Shown: positions 1 to 12,088, counted from the stretch's first letter. The stretch: 64,000 nucleotides of DNA from Acanthosoma haemorrhoidale (GCA_930367205.1 OV884013.1:113727475-113791474), one strand, 5' to 3'. Notes: generated from the sequence alone by a model not told the origin. Numbers and translations: made by a program.

Positions 1-499
1 TGAATACATCACAATCAACTGTTAACCGCCACCTGGAGAAATTAGGGAAAGTCAGCAAGTTAGGAGTGGGTGTACCTCACAATCTCAGTGAACGGAATAA
101 AGAAGATCGCATGTCAATCGCCACTAGTCTGCTCTCACGGGTAAAAATAAAGCCTTTTTTAAACATGCGATGAAAAATGGGTTGCCTATGACAATATTGT
201 CCGCAAAAGACAGTGGCTTGATAAGGATCAACCACCCCTACCAGATCTGAAAGCAAACATCCATGGCAAAAAGATTTTATTGTGTGTATGGTGAGATTGT
301 CAAGGAATAATTCACCGCGAGTTGTCGAAGTAAAATTTAACGATTACTGCGGATAGGTACGTTCAGCAGTTGCTAAGAGAGCAAGAGAAACTCCATGAAA
401 AGCGTCCTGCACTCGTCAATCGCAAAAACGTCATTCTTTTACACGACAATGCGCGTCCACATACAGCAAGGGTGACTTAAGTTATGATTCGGCCGAAAA
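1..499 (+). pseudogene. mariner transposase fragment, dead copy
   Basis: This is the C-terminal part of a mariner (DD34D, cut-and-paste) transposase, running in from the left edge. Recoverable motifs on the plus strand are the VPHNLS segment, a damaged first catalytic region (DEKWVAYDN, its GDEKW opening lost to a deletion of about 12 bases near 165), and the second catalytic region LLHDNARPHTARVT at about 436-478. In-frame stops occur, for example a TGA near 293 and a TAA at 478. Sequence after ARVT does not continue the transposase. Instead, 476-499 resembles, with mismatches, the terminal inverted repeat of the copy at 49772-50730, so this may also be a 3'-deleted element ending near 499. 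That end is inferred. The nucleotide match to the 49.8-kb copy is close throughout their overlap. Confidence 0.8.
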
Positions 500-571
500 T
501 TGGCTGTACTCGTACGTTGTTCTTCCTTTCGTAGACTCCTCTCATATGTTCGTCGACCGATCCGACTGCCG

Positions 572-768
572 GCGACTCCAAGTGAAACACTTACGGTTAT
601 TTATTGGCCTATTATCGCTATCGGGGAGAATCGTGGACCAGATGCCTTAATGGCCGTGAAGTACTTCGTGGATCGTTGGAGATAAAGAGCGGAAATAAAA
701 AACTGGACCCACTGCTATAGTAATTAGATAAGACTTGAAATATTAACGGGGCTTAAGTATAACTGTAG
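572..768 (+). repeat. unidentified ~190-bp dispersed repeat, copy 1
   Basis: This segment matches the reverse complement of 24772-24962 over nearly its whole length. The best stretch, about 626-700, reads through GTGGACCAGATGCCTTAATG and AGATAAAGAGCGG with few differences. Outside the segment the two loci are unrelated. No intact ORF is shared between the copies, there are no evident terminal repeats, and I see no tRNA-type promoter boxes. It could be an old SINE or LINE tail, or a duplicated conserved noncoding element. Confidence 0.7.
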
Positions 769-769
769 T

Positions 770-2540
770 GAGTTTCAAAGGATTTATCAAAGAGGTACAG
801 TAGAGTTACATAGGAGGGCGCTTGGGTCTTGCTGACTCACTGCCAATGCATAGTAACGAATATATATATATATTATAAGTTAGAGTCCGGGCACTACCAG
901 CCAGACTTAATCCCCAAAGTTGGAGATGTAAACATCCCGAAGATATGTATAAAGGATTACTCGACGGAATAAAGTAGTATTGCTTCGACATTCGTTGCTG
1001 TTATTTCACGTTCCGTTTTTTTTTTCTTGTTTAAATCGACAAACATTAAGTTATATATACATATTATTGTGAATTTTTGTGACGTTGCCTTTGATTTGAA
1101 TTCAAATAAGCAAAAAATCAAGGATTTGAATTTAAAATTAGCGGGCATAAAAGGGCGGTAAACGACCCGTGGATTAATCAAGAAGGCGACAAGGACAAGG
1201 ACTTGGAAACCAATATGGTGTATTAGCGTTGTTATTTTTGTGATCTCATGAGACAAAGTGTTAAGATAATAAATGTTGTGAAACTATAAAATTTTTTTAA
1301 CGATAAATGGTGATTGGGCATTAAATATCAGTTGACGGAAGAAGAATTTTCTCTCAGAAAAAGGACTGAAGTGATAACAAAGGATTTTTTACTAATCGCA
1401 TGGCGAAGGACAGGAACAAACGAGGAATAAAAGAAAATTCGCCGAAGAACGAAGAAAAATTGAAGAAACAATAAGAAAGGGACATGTGAAGTAGTAAATC
1501 TGGCCAGTCGCGAATAATAATAATAAGGTAAAATGAAAAAAAAATTGTTTTGTAAACAGTTGTAGTTTTGTCACAAATGAACTTTTAACCTTCAGGTAAA
1601 ATTAAATAATAGTAAGAAAGATAAAAATTATAACAATGTATATATATATAAAACAGTGATTTCCACATTTATAAGTGCTCGTCCTTAGTTAAATTTATTC
1701 GTACACGCCAAACTACCCAACGCCCGGGTATTTAGACTGCACAAATGGACTGTATAGTATGCATTGCCACACCGGGGAGACAGAGAAAGAAATTCGCTCA
1801 CCTCTGCCAACAAGTTTCCTCACTTATTCTCTTTGTAGCGACTCAGCACACCATCGCTTGACACCACCTTCAAGTCCATAATATCAAAGTAATAAGCAGG
1901 GCGAGTTTTCAATAGAGGCTGGTGACCTAACAAATACTTCATTCCTTATGAGTCTGTCTATATAGGACATGGGACATCAAATGAAGGATCAGTTTTTTTT
2001 GGTTCATCGAGCTTATTAATTGGTAACATTTCAATGTACTAGCCACGGTCCGTGAAAGGAGGTAGTTGAAGACAGTAGCGAATTGGAAACGTCTTTGGTT
2101 CATCAACCTAAGCCTGTATTCCAACAAAAACTTCAACTCGTTAAAATGAATACTGAAACAACAAATACATCGATGATTTGGATCTGTTCATAGCTGATAA
2201 AAATCAGCTAAATTCTTATTGGACTTGCCCTACAAACGCTAAAACTTGAGAATATTTGCCCTTCGCAGCTAATAACATCCCTTGATTATTTGAATGTTGA
2301 CTTAGGATAAAATAGCTACAGTATCGATGCAGTTAATTAATAGTTGGGTTGCATCAAATAAACTCTGTATAAACATGAATGAGTCCACACTCCTGCCTGT
2401 CTCCTAACCTTTATTCAGTTGATTATTAAAAACTGAATAATTGCTTTAATATCTGGTCTATGTATATTTTCATTTCTACTTCGTTTATTTGATATTCTCT
2501 TATAGAATTTATTTACATTCTATTACTAAAAACGATTCCG
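770..2540. other. AT-rich intergenic stretch, nothing recognised
   Basis: There are short TA runs near 861-876 and 1640-1652 and an A/T-rich composition throughout. No ORF with coding character, no RNA gene and no repeat shared with the rest of the window was seen. Confidence 0.6.
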
Positions 2541-2542
2541 AA

Positions 2543-2596
2543 GTAACGAGACCACTGCCGCTATAGTCTCCGAGGAGGTTTATAGGGATTATCCCA
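2543..2596 (-). repeat. J1 LINE short fragment
   Basis: About 50 bases match the J1 block containing CTCCGAGGAGGATTATAGGG (here with small changes), just upstream of a longer J1 copy in the same orientation. It is an isolated relic or a rearranged piece of the neighbour. Confidence 0.6.
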
Positions 2597-2640
2597 ATTA
2601 CCATTTCCCCCAAAACTAATCGATTATTTAAGTGAATTTA

Positions 2641-3228
2641 ATTCAAACATCTTTATTGTGGTAAAATTACAATCTACCTTATAAGGCAATAAGTAATTGT
2701 GATAAATGTTCTCATTCATACCATATTTACAAACAGCCCAGAGACCCCCAAGTCCACACGGTTGTCTCCTACCTCGTATGCGAAAGAGGTAGCGGAGTCC
2801 TAGGAAGTCCCCCACGCTCCTCCGTCAGCCACGTCACTGGATAAGAGCCAGTGGAGGCTGACCAAGAGCGCGAGAGCCACATACGTTCAGGACATTATTG
2901 GAGAAACTGGCCATTGCCACGACTCCCACTGTGTCGCATTTATAGCAGGTCACGAGGCCACTGCCGTTTTAGTCTCCGAGGAGGATTATAGGGATGCGTG
3001 GTGCAGTGCAATGGCTGTGCTAGGGGATTAGGGTGTTTGGATAGGTTACTATGGAATTTCATGAACTTGGAAGGGATAAGATCGAGAATGTAAGGTATAT
3101 TAAGATCGTTATGAAGGGTTTTGTTCCTGATGTAATAAGGGGGATTTACAATTGTTCTCAGGACTTTTGATTGAAAGGATTGGATACGCTTGATGTTCGA
3201 CTTTTTTGGTATCCCGCATGTTTCTATA
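2641..3228 (-). mobile_element. J1 jockey-type LINE, 5'-truncated 3' end
   Basis: On the minus strand this holds the decayed C-terminus of a jockey-type reverse transcriptase followed by the J1 3' UTR, ending at an AATAAAG-like signal near 2652. The frame is broken. The 3' UTR is the short variant: it lacks the segment of about 35 bases that other copies carry between two near-identical TATTTAC boxes. The 5' end is lost at the start of the region encoding the GIELWG motif. No clear target-site duplication was found. Confidence 0.85.
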
Positions 3229-3229
3229 C

Positions 3230-4096
3230 ACTAGAGTAAATGAAAGTTATCTTCTGTAAAGATACGTGAGTATATATGAATAATTTTCATTGATTTCTTT
3301 CATTTAAATGTTAAACAGTAAGAATAATTTATAGTGTTATAGGCGTATTAGTTACATGAAGTCCTTCTATTTAGTGACCTATGTGATTGTGTCTTGTATA
3401 TTATTTTGTTCGTAAATTGTTTCATATTAAACTCTTATTTAAAATTTTTTTTTATCGATTGAGATGTGTGTGTGAGGTATTTGATTCAATATCTCTACAA
3501 TTTATGAACTGAGTTTTATTTTGATTTTAAATTCCATAAAATTTAAAGTCTACCTAGCACATTAGCTTACAGCAAAGTGGTTCATGTTTTCATAATATGA
3601 AGTTACAGGATTAATATATTTAGATCGTGAATTTTACACAAATCGTGTAAATTGGAAAAGGCTAGATGGGAGATAGCATAATGACATAAAAGTCAATCAA
3701 TTGGTATTAAAATCAATAGTAAAATTACTATAAAAGTTAGTTAACATTGCCACAGGCCAACAGGAGCAATGAGTCTATATTACCACTGCTACGGGTCAGC
3801 AACTGACTGAATAAACTCAAGTAACCTATTAGCCATAATTGAAACAATTTACGGAACAGTGGGGAAAAAAAACCATCTCGTAACTCCCTCACATTGAAAA
3901 CTTTTTGTTTTTTTTGTCTGTTCCACTGTTGGTTTGTTAAGGAGTCACTATGGCTGGGGATCGTCGGGTCACTGTGTGCACTTAACCTAACTATAGTTAT
4001 CCTTTATACTCTCTATGTTTTAACAAGTGCTTTTAGGAGTAACGTTACGGAACAGAAAGCGGGATGTGCAATATCTATAGGGTTTCCTTGGTTATT
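3230..4096. other. AT-rich intergenic stretch, nothing recognised
   Basis: This is unique-looking AT-rich DNA between two J1 copies. A 70-codon open frame at 3894 has no recognisable content and lacks coding-like composition. Confidence 0.5.
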
Positions 4097-4107
4097 GTGT
4101 TTTTAAT

Positions 4108-4821
4108 ATATATAATAATAATAAAATTCCTTTATTGTGCTAAAATTACAATCTGCCTTGCTAGGCAATAAGTAATTAAGATATACGATCATTCATACCA
4201 TATTTACATTTCATCATTCACTCGCTCATTCATTCAGGACATGATTGGAGAAACTGGCCATTGCCAGGACTCCCACTGTCACGCGATTATAGCAGGTCAC
4301 GAGGCCACTGCCGTTTCAGTCTCCGAGGAGGATTATAGGGATGAGTAACGCAGTCCAGTGACTGTGCTACAGGATTAGGGTGGTTGGAAAGGCTACTGTG
4401 GAATTTCGTAAACTTGGAAGGGATGAGTTCTAGAATGTAGGGTATATTAAGGTCGTTATGAAGGGTTTTGTTGCTGACATAATAAGGGGCATTTACTACT
4501 GTTCTCAGGACTTTTGATTGAAAGGATTGGATACGCTTGATGTTCGACTTTTTTGCTGTCCCCCATAGCTCTATTCCGTATGTCCAGATTGGTTTAAGTA
4601 TAACTTTGTAGATTAGTAGTTTATTTTCTATTGAGAGATGGGATGTCCTTTGAAGTAGTCTGTATAGTTGTCCAAAGCGTCTGTTTAGTTCTTGTCTTTT
4701 TAGTCTCGTATGTGGGTTCCAGGTCAGTCGTTTATCGAGATGGAAGCCTAAATACCGTACTGTCTCGGCCATATTTGCAGATGACACTGCAGTCTTGTCA
4801 TCTAACCCAGACCCCGACATA
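4108..4821 (-). mobile_element. J1 jockey-type LINE with inverted 5' end
   Basis: The minus strand of 4287-4755 encodes the C-terminal part of a jockey reverse transcriptase: YLGFHLDKRLTWNPHTRL, then GIELWGTAKKSNIKRIQSFQ and VSNKTLHNDLNIPY. The 3' UTR follows down to an AATAAAGG signal near 4128 and a (TTA)n-like tail. At 4765-4821 the opposite, plus, strand encodes AIFADDTAVLSSNPDPDI, the reverse-transcriptase catalytic FADD block, which belongs upstream in the same protein. The insertion is bounded by a perfect 11-bp target-site duplication GTGTTTTTAAT (4097-4107 and 4822-4832). This layout is the signature of twin-primed integration with 5' inversion. Part of the 3' UTR is also deleted. 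The copy is dead: it lacks most of ORF2 and all of ORF1. Confidence 0.9.
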
Positions 4822-4832
4822 GTGTTTTTAAT

Positions 4833-5290
4833 GAAGACAATTTTATTAATCATTTATAATTTACAGCCAAAGTGGAAAAGGCAGGATCAGGTCTCCTCTC
4901 TCTGGTGCTCTAACAAACGAGCTAGCCTGCCTGCACGATTAAACGATCTCTGACAACCAAGAGTAATAATGGATTTGTTCCTGAGGAAGAAAATCGACCA
5001 CATAGAAACAGTTCTGTTTTAACCAGCGTGATTTTCTTTCTGTCAAAGGTTTATGTTGAGCGTTCCTCGTTTAAGTTGGATACATGACATCTAAACTAGG
5101 ATTATTTCATATTGGGAAAACATGAAAAATATAGCCGAAGATATGATCGCCCCGCATAACAGCTTTGTATTATAGTTGTACTATAATATAATATATTTTA
5201 TTATATTTGTATTATTATTGTACTATAGTTTCAGAAACCCTATTAAAAGTAATATTAACATCCTGTTTTTTTATTATTATTTTTTTTTAT
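4833..5290. other. AT-rich intergenic stretch, nothing recognised
   Basis: There is no coding content or repeat match. AT-rich runs of TATA/ATTA lie at 5170-5230. Confidence 0.5.
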
Positions 5291-5486
5291 TGAAACTGTA
5301 ATTGTGATAAATGTTCTCATTCATACCATATTTACAATTTTTCATTCACTCGCTCATTCATACAGTATTTACAGACAGCCCATAGACCTCCCAAATCCAC
5401 ATAATTTCAGGACATGATTGGATAAACTTATCATTGCCAGGAGTTCAACTGTTACGCATTTATAGCAGGTCACGAGGCCACTGCCG
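5291..5486 (-). repeat. J1 LINE 3' UTR fragment
   Basis: It matches the J1 3' UTR (ATTCATACCATATTTAC, CATTCACTCGCTCATTCAT, TAGCAGGTCACGAGGCCACT) on the minus strand. It has an internal deletion and no protein-coding part, and is bordered on the left by a T-rich tract. Confidence 0.8.
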
Positions 5487-5580
5487 TACGTTATTGAAAT
5501 TGTCATTCGAAACTGTATCGGCATGAATAAATTACTTGTGATACATTTTTCAAAAAAATATATATTTTTTTTTTATATTA

Positions 5581-5708
5581 TATTCCTTTATTGCACTATA
5601 ATTACAACAGGCAATAAGTAATTAAGATAAATGCTCTCATTCATACCATATTTACAGACAGCCCAGAGACCCCCCAAATCCACATGCGAAGAAAAAGCGG
5701 AGTCATAA
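5581..5708 (-). repeat. J1 LINE 3' UTR fragment
   Basis: This is the 3'-terminal part of the J1 UTR in minus orientation, short variant, stopping at GCGGAGTCAT next to a plus-strand A run of about 22 bases (5707-5728). Confidence 0.8.
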
Positions 5709-5729
5709 AAAAAAAAAAAAAAAAAAAAC

Positions 5730-7379
5730 AGTACTCCCTTTGGCGGTACATATACTAAAATTGGAAAAAATATATTAAGAATGCTATCATCTAATTCTAG
5801 ACTAGAACGTCGAGAAATAATTAAGAGTCATATAAAAATATGTTTATCATACCGAGTCTGTATGATCTGATTAACAATTTAAAAATAATTGATTAAAATC
5901 GTTTTGTGCAGTGCAACAATCTTGAATTTTTTAAATCGTCCTTTGGCAAATACATGCGTTAAGACGAAAAAAAAACGAAGAATTTCCACTGGAATGTCGG
6001 GGGGGGGGGGGCAGTACTTATTACAAACAGCTGTTATTATAAATGTGCGGGTCAGCTGAAAAGATTTTTTTCTTTTTTTTAAATTCCCTGCCTTCTCCTT
6101 TATGCTATATCATTTTCCTCTGCCCCTGTTGTCATAATTATAAACATGTCTATGTGCACTGCAGAGTTTTCGTTGTATATGCCCGTACCCGGTTAATAAA
6201 TACAGCCATGTATAGTAATTAAGGGATGACCGAATCCTCCGAAGGTTTAATTACAGGTCCTAAGTTAATTCCCAGTGCCTTGGAAGAATATTAAACAGAG
6301 GGTTGTGTTCGGGGGTCGACGCACCCGCTCCACCTCCCTCCTTCTCTAATCTCTAATTGCATCTTCACCGGGTAGCCAATAATAATCAATATAATACCAT
6401 TATATTACAATGTCATACAATGCCTGCTATTTTATAATATTTTTGGTGTATAATACACTGAAATATATATTCTACAATGCAATAATATATTGAGTTACAG
6501 AAAGTAGTTATGAAATGAAACAATGTAATAAATAAATTTATTCATAGCCAGGACAGAGTTTAAAACGCGAAAATGATTTCGTAGGGTCACAGGTAATGTC
6601 CTCATATAACCTTAAGGGTTCGCTCTGCAAAATTTGACGAGTTATTGTCAATTTTGATGGGGCTTGAAAGCTGGAGAGAGGAGACTTCTATTGTAAGTCC
6701 CTGGCAATGATTCCAGCTAAGTTTCCTAAATAGTTAATTAAATTATCGTGAAAAAAATATTTCTCACTATTTTAGTCCAAAATTAAAATTTACAATTTCA
6801 TTCTTTAAAAGACAAAGGTCACATAAATTAATTAATGGTTTTTATTAACAGCCTTACACACACATATTAATCAAAAAGTCGAAACCATAATTTCATACTC
6901 TAGTTAATACAATAGAAATATGTTCATTTTTTAAATATAACTAATTAATAATTAATTAAGCCTTCGTTATGTTGATTTTATCATTGAGGTACCAATTGAA
7001 ACTATTTTATATAAAATATTATCATTCTGATTTAGCTAGAATTGTTAGCGCAACGTTATTTGAGTTGTTTAAATTATTTATTTATTATTATCTACAACTA
7101 AAAACGGCAGGCGTCTTCAATGTCTTCCTTATTTCGAATGTCACTTCCATCATATTAAAGTTTTAAGCATTTTATGGTACCTTCTACAGTTCAGAAATCA
7201 CAGCAGTTATTTTCTTGAAATTGAGTTTCATCTTATAAGTATCATTTCTTTTCTAAATATTATCAAAGAAAAAGCATACACTGGAAAAAAAAAACCCAAT
7301 TATAACTGACTACATGATCAAATATGTTAATAGCCAAAATGATTTTGTTATGTAACCTAAATTGAGTCCCCAGAGACTT
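5730..7379. other. AT-rich intergenic stretch with a G13 run
   Basis: No gene was seen. A run of about 13 G lies at 5999-6011. The segment at about 6180-6360 is less AT-rich and looks unique. A 65-codon frame at 6969 has AT-driven composition and is not supported as a gene. Confidence 0.5.
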
Positions 7380-7462
7380 GGGGCTGCTTGGTCTAGTGGA
7401 CTGTATCATTCCGGCTTCGGGTGCTGGCAGGCGGACCCAGGTTAAAATCCCGAAGCGGCCCC
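7380..7462 (+). pseudogene. tRNA-Pro(CGG)-like pseudogene or SINE head
   Basis: This 83-base segment folds partly as a tRNA. The acceptor arms GGGGCTG and CGGCCCC pair over seven positions with one G-U. An A-box-like TTGGTCTAGTGG follows. The anticodon arm CCGGC-TTCGGGT-GCTGG has a 7-base loop with U33 and anticodon CGG (proline). The T arm is damaged: TTAAAAT replaces TTCAAAT, and its stem is weak. About ten extra bases lie in the D and variable regions. Known tRNA-Pro genes share the TTGGTCTAG and CTTCGGGTGC blocks, so the assignment to a proline tRNA origin is fairly good. Function is unlikely. Confidence 0.6.
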
Positions 7463-7913
7463 GTTATTTCTGTATTTATTTTTTATATTTACAATAAGCG
7501 ATATCAGTAACGAAAATAAAATATATAGATTCAGTATGTAAAATAAAACCCAACATCATTAAATTATCTGTAATTGGAGGTAATTCATTTGCTAACAAAA
7601 GTGTTTTTTTTCCATAAACAATCCCATATTTTGTACTTTTTAATATTCAACAACCACATTAAAAACAATATTAGGTAATAAAACAAACACTGTACCAACC
7701 GTGGATTCAGTTTCATAAAATCGTCACCAGTTGCCTTATTTTACTAAAGAGAAAAAAGTTGTTTACTTCTTGTTCCTCTTCATTGTTGTTGTTAACCTAT
7801 TACTATCTTATATTATTGTAGTCTATTTTTAAAAACGTAACTAATAAATATTTTCAATTGAATACAAAAATTAATGAAAATGTTGAAAAAAAAAAAGTCT
7901 TCTTCATTGTTAG
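7463..7913. other. AT-rich intergenic stretch
   Basis: Nothing was recognised between the tRNA-like sequence and the Tc1-like element. Confidence 0.5.
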
Positions 7914-7915
7914 TA

Positions 7916-8796
7916 AAGGGTGTCCCAGAACGCAAGATTTGATTTAAATAGAAAACATAGTTTTTAGTATTTTTGTTGTTATTTTTTTATTGAATTATAA
8001 AGTAAATAGGTTAGGGTTATTTATGGAATAACACATCGGGCAAATGGCCTCCACGACTTTGCTGGCACATACGCACTCTTTTGTCGAAATTTTCCATGAC
8101 CATTTGGCATAAATGTGGTTGAATTTCGTTGATGCAGCGTTGAATTTCCTCTTTTAATGCACGGGTGGATGCGAGCTTGTTGACATACACCTTTGACTTC
8201 AAATAACCCCATAAAAGAAATCTAAAGGTTTTAAATCACACGATCTAGGGGGCCAATTCTGATCACCGAAACGAGAAAGTACACGACCTGGAAATGTCTC
8301 ATGCAGTATTTGAATTGTTTTATGGGCTGTATGGCATGTGGTACCATTTTGTTGAAACCACATATTGGCCACATCAATATCATCTAATTTCGGCACAAAG
8401 AACTGTGTTTACGACGCCAAATTGATGTTCCTGGATTTTCAACAACATTCTCACGCACTGCTTCGATATTGACGTTTGAATGGCTTGTTTTTGGACGACC
8501 AGTGTGTTGAGTGTCTCCAACTGATCCCTAAATTTTTCAATTAATCTCTACACAGTTGATGAAGCCAAAACACTATTCCGACCATATTTTGTATGAAATT
8601 TTCTAACTGCACCGCCAAACTTTCATTATTTTTGAGATAATGTTCAACAATAAAGACACGTTGTCCTATCGTGTAACGCTCCATTTTTACTAACCCTAAA
8701 CTGTCAGCTGTCAAATTGTCTTTTTTTAGGGTTGCCAGCACTTTACTGCATAAATGGTGGCAAATTAAAATCTTGCGTTAATTCTGGGACACCCTT
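7916..8796 (-). mobile_element. Tc1-like (DUF4817-type) internally deleted element, copy 1
   Basis: This is a complete but non-autonomous DNA transposon. Terminal inverted repeats begin AAGGGTGTCCCAGAA at both ends (the left one lacks 4 bases before CGCAAGATTT), and each end is flanked by TA. On the minus strand the transposase starts at MERYTIGQRVFIVEHYLKN (ATG at 8684), the N-terminal helix-turn-helix type seen in DUF4817 proteins. A frameshift follows early. The middle of the gene is missing: near 8393-8412 the N-terminal IRRR region joins directly to LDDIDVANMWFQQNG. The segment with the first catalytic acid is gone, and the next catalytic Asp is Asn (QQNG). The C-terminus (SRGGHLPDVLFHK) remains. 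The copy at 39717-40602 has the same junction. Confidence 0.9.
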
Positions 8797-8798
8797 TA

Positions 8799-10104
8799 TT
8801 AAAAATATTTCCACATAGTTTAGTGTTTTTTTTTGGAGACTTGCCGATCAATTTTCGGAAACGGAGTCGTATTTTTTCAATAATAATTAAGTTCACTTTT
8901 TAATGTTTTATATGATGTGTAAATATTATGGAAAATAACACAACTAAGTCAATAATTTACTTTTAATAAGAGTGGTGCTTCAATCCCTCGCGGACTCCTC
9001 AAATTTTCGGCTGGCATATTGCTTAGGTTCTAATATAGTTAATTTATTTCTTATGTACTCATTTTTAAGTTTCCTTTTATTTTTGGATTTTAGAGAATTG
9101 GTTTTACAGGATACTTTTTGGGTAATGTTTCATCTATGAAGTTATTCGCATAAACGATTTTAAATAATTTCTTAGCTTAGGTTCACACTTTATTTTTGTT
9201 ACAAGGCTTGTTTCTTTTGTTACAATTTCTTATTTATACTTAATTATTATTGATAGGATACTTTGTAGGTTTATTTTTTCCTATGAGACCATTCTGTCTA
9301 CATATACCGGTTTAAGTATTCGTCTATAGACGGTGAGTAAAGCAGACTAAGACGAGCCAGTCTATACACCAAGATAGCGTGCAAGAGAGCAGGTGTTCCG
9401 CATGCAGATGTTCTGAGCCACCTCTTGTCTTTCTTGTACGCTACCAAGGGCCTTCGTGTCCTCATCCCTTGCCCTTTGTGTCCTCGGTCCTTTATATCTA
9501 CACTGCTACCGGCCACGCAACTCTAATTAGCCGGCCCATTCACCCACCGCGGCTCTCAGCTCGTAGCATTTCAATGAGGATGAGATATCCTGTAAATATA
9601 TTACTATGATATAGCTATGCTTAATAACACGGAAAGGATCATTTAATTACAACGAGTAAGTCTATATTCGTTGTAAATAAAGTGTTATGTCATCTGTAGA
9701 TTGTACCTCTCGAACTGGACACAAAATCTTGTATAATAACCTGACTGTTTGCTCTGCGTACTAAAACCAACAACTACAAACAAACTCACGTAAGTGGATA
9801 TAATAAACTGAAACCAATACTGAATCAAAGAAAGTATATTTAGTTTGAAAGTGAAACTAAAATAAAAAAATGAACTAGAATTAAACTGAACAATCAAATT
9901 ATTATAGACTTAAACATGGAATATATTTAAAATAATCCGTGTATTTTAATAATAAAAATAATAAATTGATTTTTAGTGATTACATATATTATAATAAATG
10001 ATGACTTAAAATAAAATCATAACTAACAAAAAACTAATTTTAGTATTGGCCATTAATGAACTTACGCACAGCGGATAGTCAGTGTCGACATTCACTGATC
10101 ATTT
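8799..10104. other. intergenic stretch, no gene recognised
   Basis: A short segment at 8996-9046 (TCAAATTTTCGGCTGGC...) is weakly similar to 19718-19768 and may be an old repeat. The region 9300-9560 is locally less AT-rich and holds overlapping open frames on both strands without recognisable domains. The rest is AT-rich. Confidence 0.4.
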
Positions 10105-10117
10105 CAGTTAAATATAA

Positions 10118-10859
10118 TAATAATAATAATAGTATAATAAAATCTAATGATAAAATTACAATCACTATAAATAAGTAATTGTGATAAATGTTTTCATTCA
10201 TACCATATTTACATTTCTTCATTCACTCGCTCATTCAGTATTTACAAGCAGCCCAGAGACCTCCCAAATCCACATGGTTGTCACATCCCTCGCATGCGAA
10301 TGAGGAAGCGGAGTCTTGGGAAGTCCCCCTCGAACCTCCGCGTAACCGGATACGCTCAGACATGATAAGAGAAATTGGCCATTGCCAGGACTCCCACTGT
10401 TACGCATTTATAGCTGGTCACGAGGCCACTGCCGTTTCACTCTCCGAGGAGGATTATAAGGATGAGTGGTGCAGTGCATTGACTGCTAGGGGATTATGGT
10501 GCTTGAATAGGTTACTATAGAATTTCATAAACTTAGAAGGGATGAGTTCAGGAATGTAGGGTATATTAAGATCGTTATGAAGGGTTTTGTTGCTGACGTG
10601 ATAAGGGGCATTTACTATTGTTCTCAGGACTTTTGATTGAAAGGATTGGATACGCTTGATGTTCGACTTTTTTGCTGTCCCCCATAGCACCATTCCGAAT
10701 GTCCAGATTGGCTTAAGTACATATTTTCTTTTGAGAGATGGGATGTCCTTCGAAGTAGTCTGTACAGTTGTCCAAAGCGTCTGTTTAGTTCTTGTCTTTT
10801 TAGCCTCGTATGTGGGTTCCAGGTCAGTCTTTTGTCGAGAAGCCTAAGTGCCTTCCTAA
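10118..10859 (-). mobile_element. J1 jockey-type LINE, 5'-truncated
   Basis: On the minus strand this encodes the jockey reverse-transcriptase C-terminus (LWGTAKKSNIKRIQSFQS, VSNKTLHNDLNIPYIPEL) preceded by a decayed WNPH-type region, then the long 3' UTR. The tail is a TTA/ATT-type simple repeat rather than poly(A). Flanks CAGTTAAATATAA (10105-10117) and CAGTTGAATATAA (10860-10872) form a 13-bp target-site duplication with one difference, which fixes the boundaries. A small deletion removed part of the KLLIYKVILK segment. It is inactive. Confidence 0.88.
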
Positions 10860-10872
10860 CAGTTGAATATAA

Positions 10873-12088
10873 AAATGTACTTAGGAGCCTAGGTTTGCTT
10901 AGACATTAATACGCCTTTGTTCATCACGAGTCACCACGTGTGTTGCCGTTATTGTATCACTACAACGACATTGACAAACTCTTTGAAAAGTTTAAAGGCT
11001 GTCAATCCAAAATGTCTGAACTTAAAGAAGGCTTTAACTTAGACCCTTGCTTGGTGAGCCACCAGTTAAACCTTGTGTTAAATTATAAGCTAATATTGCT
11101 ACTATTTTGTATGTTTTGTTTATTATCTGTTTTCGTTTCCTTTACATACCCTTTATTAAATATATATAATTTACTTACTGAACTTGACGCACTGATATGT
11201 TTTAAATTTATTAAATTTCAATGGCGTGCTTCTCACTAAGAAAAATTAGACTTTTAGATTTTTCTTTCACTAAGAAGAAATAATAAAGAAAGTTTGAATT
11301 TGGACCAAGTAATCATGCTATGCACAAGTATAGAGCATTGTCATGTCCACAGTGCACTATGTTAGCCTGTAGAGAATGAGCAGGCTGCAAGACTAATTGA
11401 AAGAGCGATTAGAGAGGCTAGAATTGACAGCAGCAATGACATCATGGTCTATGACGCCACCATACAATTATACAGCCCATGCCCCCATGCCCTCAACAGC
11501 ATCCACAGCTCAAGCAAGGCTTCTCTTTTTTATACGCTGTCTGTCTGTCTGTCCACGTGGAGCATTCCTCGCTTAATCCGGGCACTCACTTGTAATGTTC
11601 GCTGCCCAATTGACTAGATAGCTGTCTAGATCTTTGTGATCTACGAAGTCACTATTGGTAACACAAAAATAGTAATTATGTATGTATAGTAATTGAAACA
11701 TACTTACATTCGGCGAAACGTTATGTGTAGAATCGATATTCTTTTCCTATTGATATGATGTAAAATAATTGTTAAAACATTTCTCAATATTCAGTATTCG
11801 AGTGAGTTCTGATAATTTATTTTTTATAATTAAAGTATTATTTGAGTACTAATAAAATTGTATTAATAATAATACATTTATTCCGTTAGGATATCATTTC
11901 ATTTTGTCAGAAAGTGCTGGCATTTTTTCAATGTGTAAGTAAAACGAAACTATCAATAAAGTATTTTTTTTAATTTAAATAAAAAAAAATTAATAAAATT
12001 AAAAAAAAGGGAACTTCCCGATTTTCAATGATATTAAAATATTAACTTAGCTTCTAAATAAATAACCACTGGATTGTATCAGTTTATT
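10873..12088. other. intergenic stretch, no gene recognised
   Basis: A 99-codon frame at 10940 begins at GTG and has hydrophobic AT-driven content. I do not support it as a gene. A CTGT repeat lies near 11539-11555. The rest is AT-rich. Confidence 0.45.
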
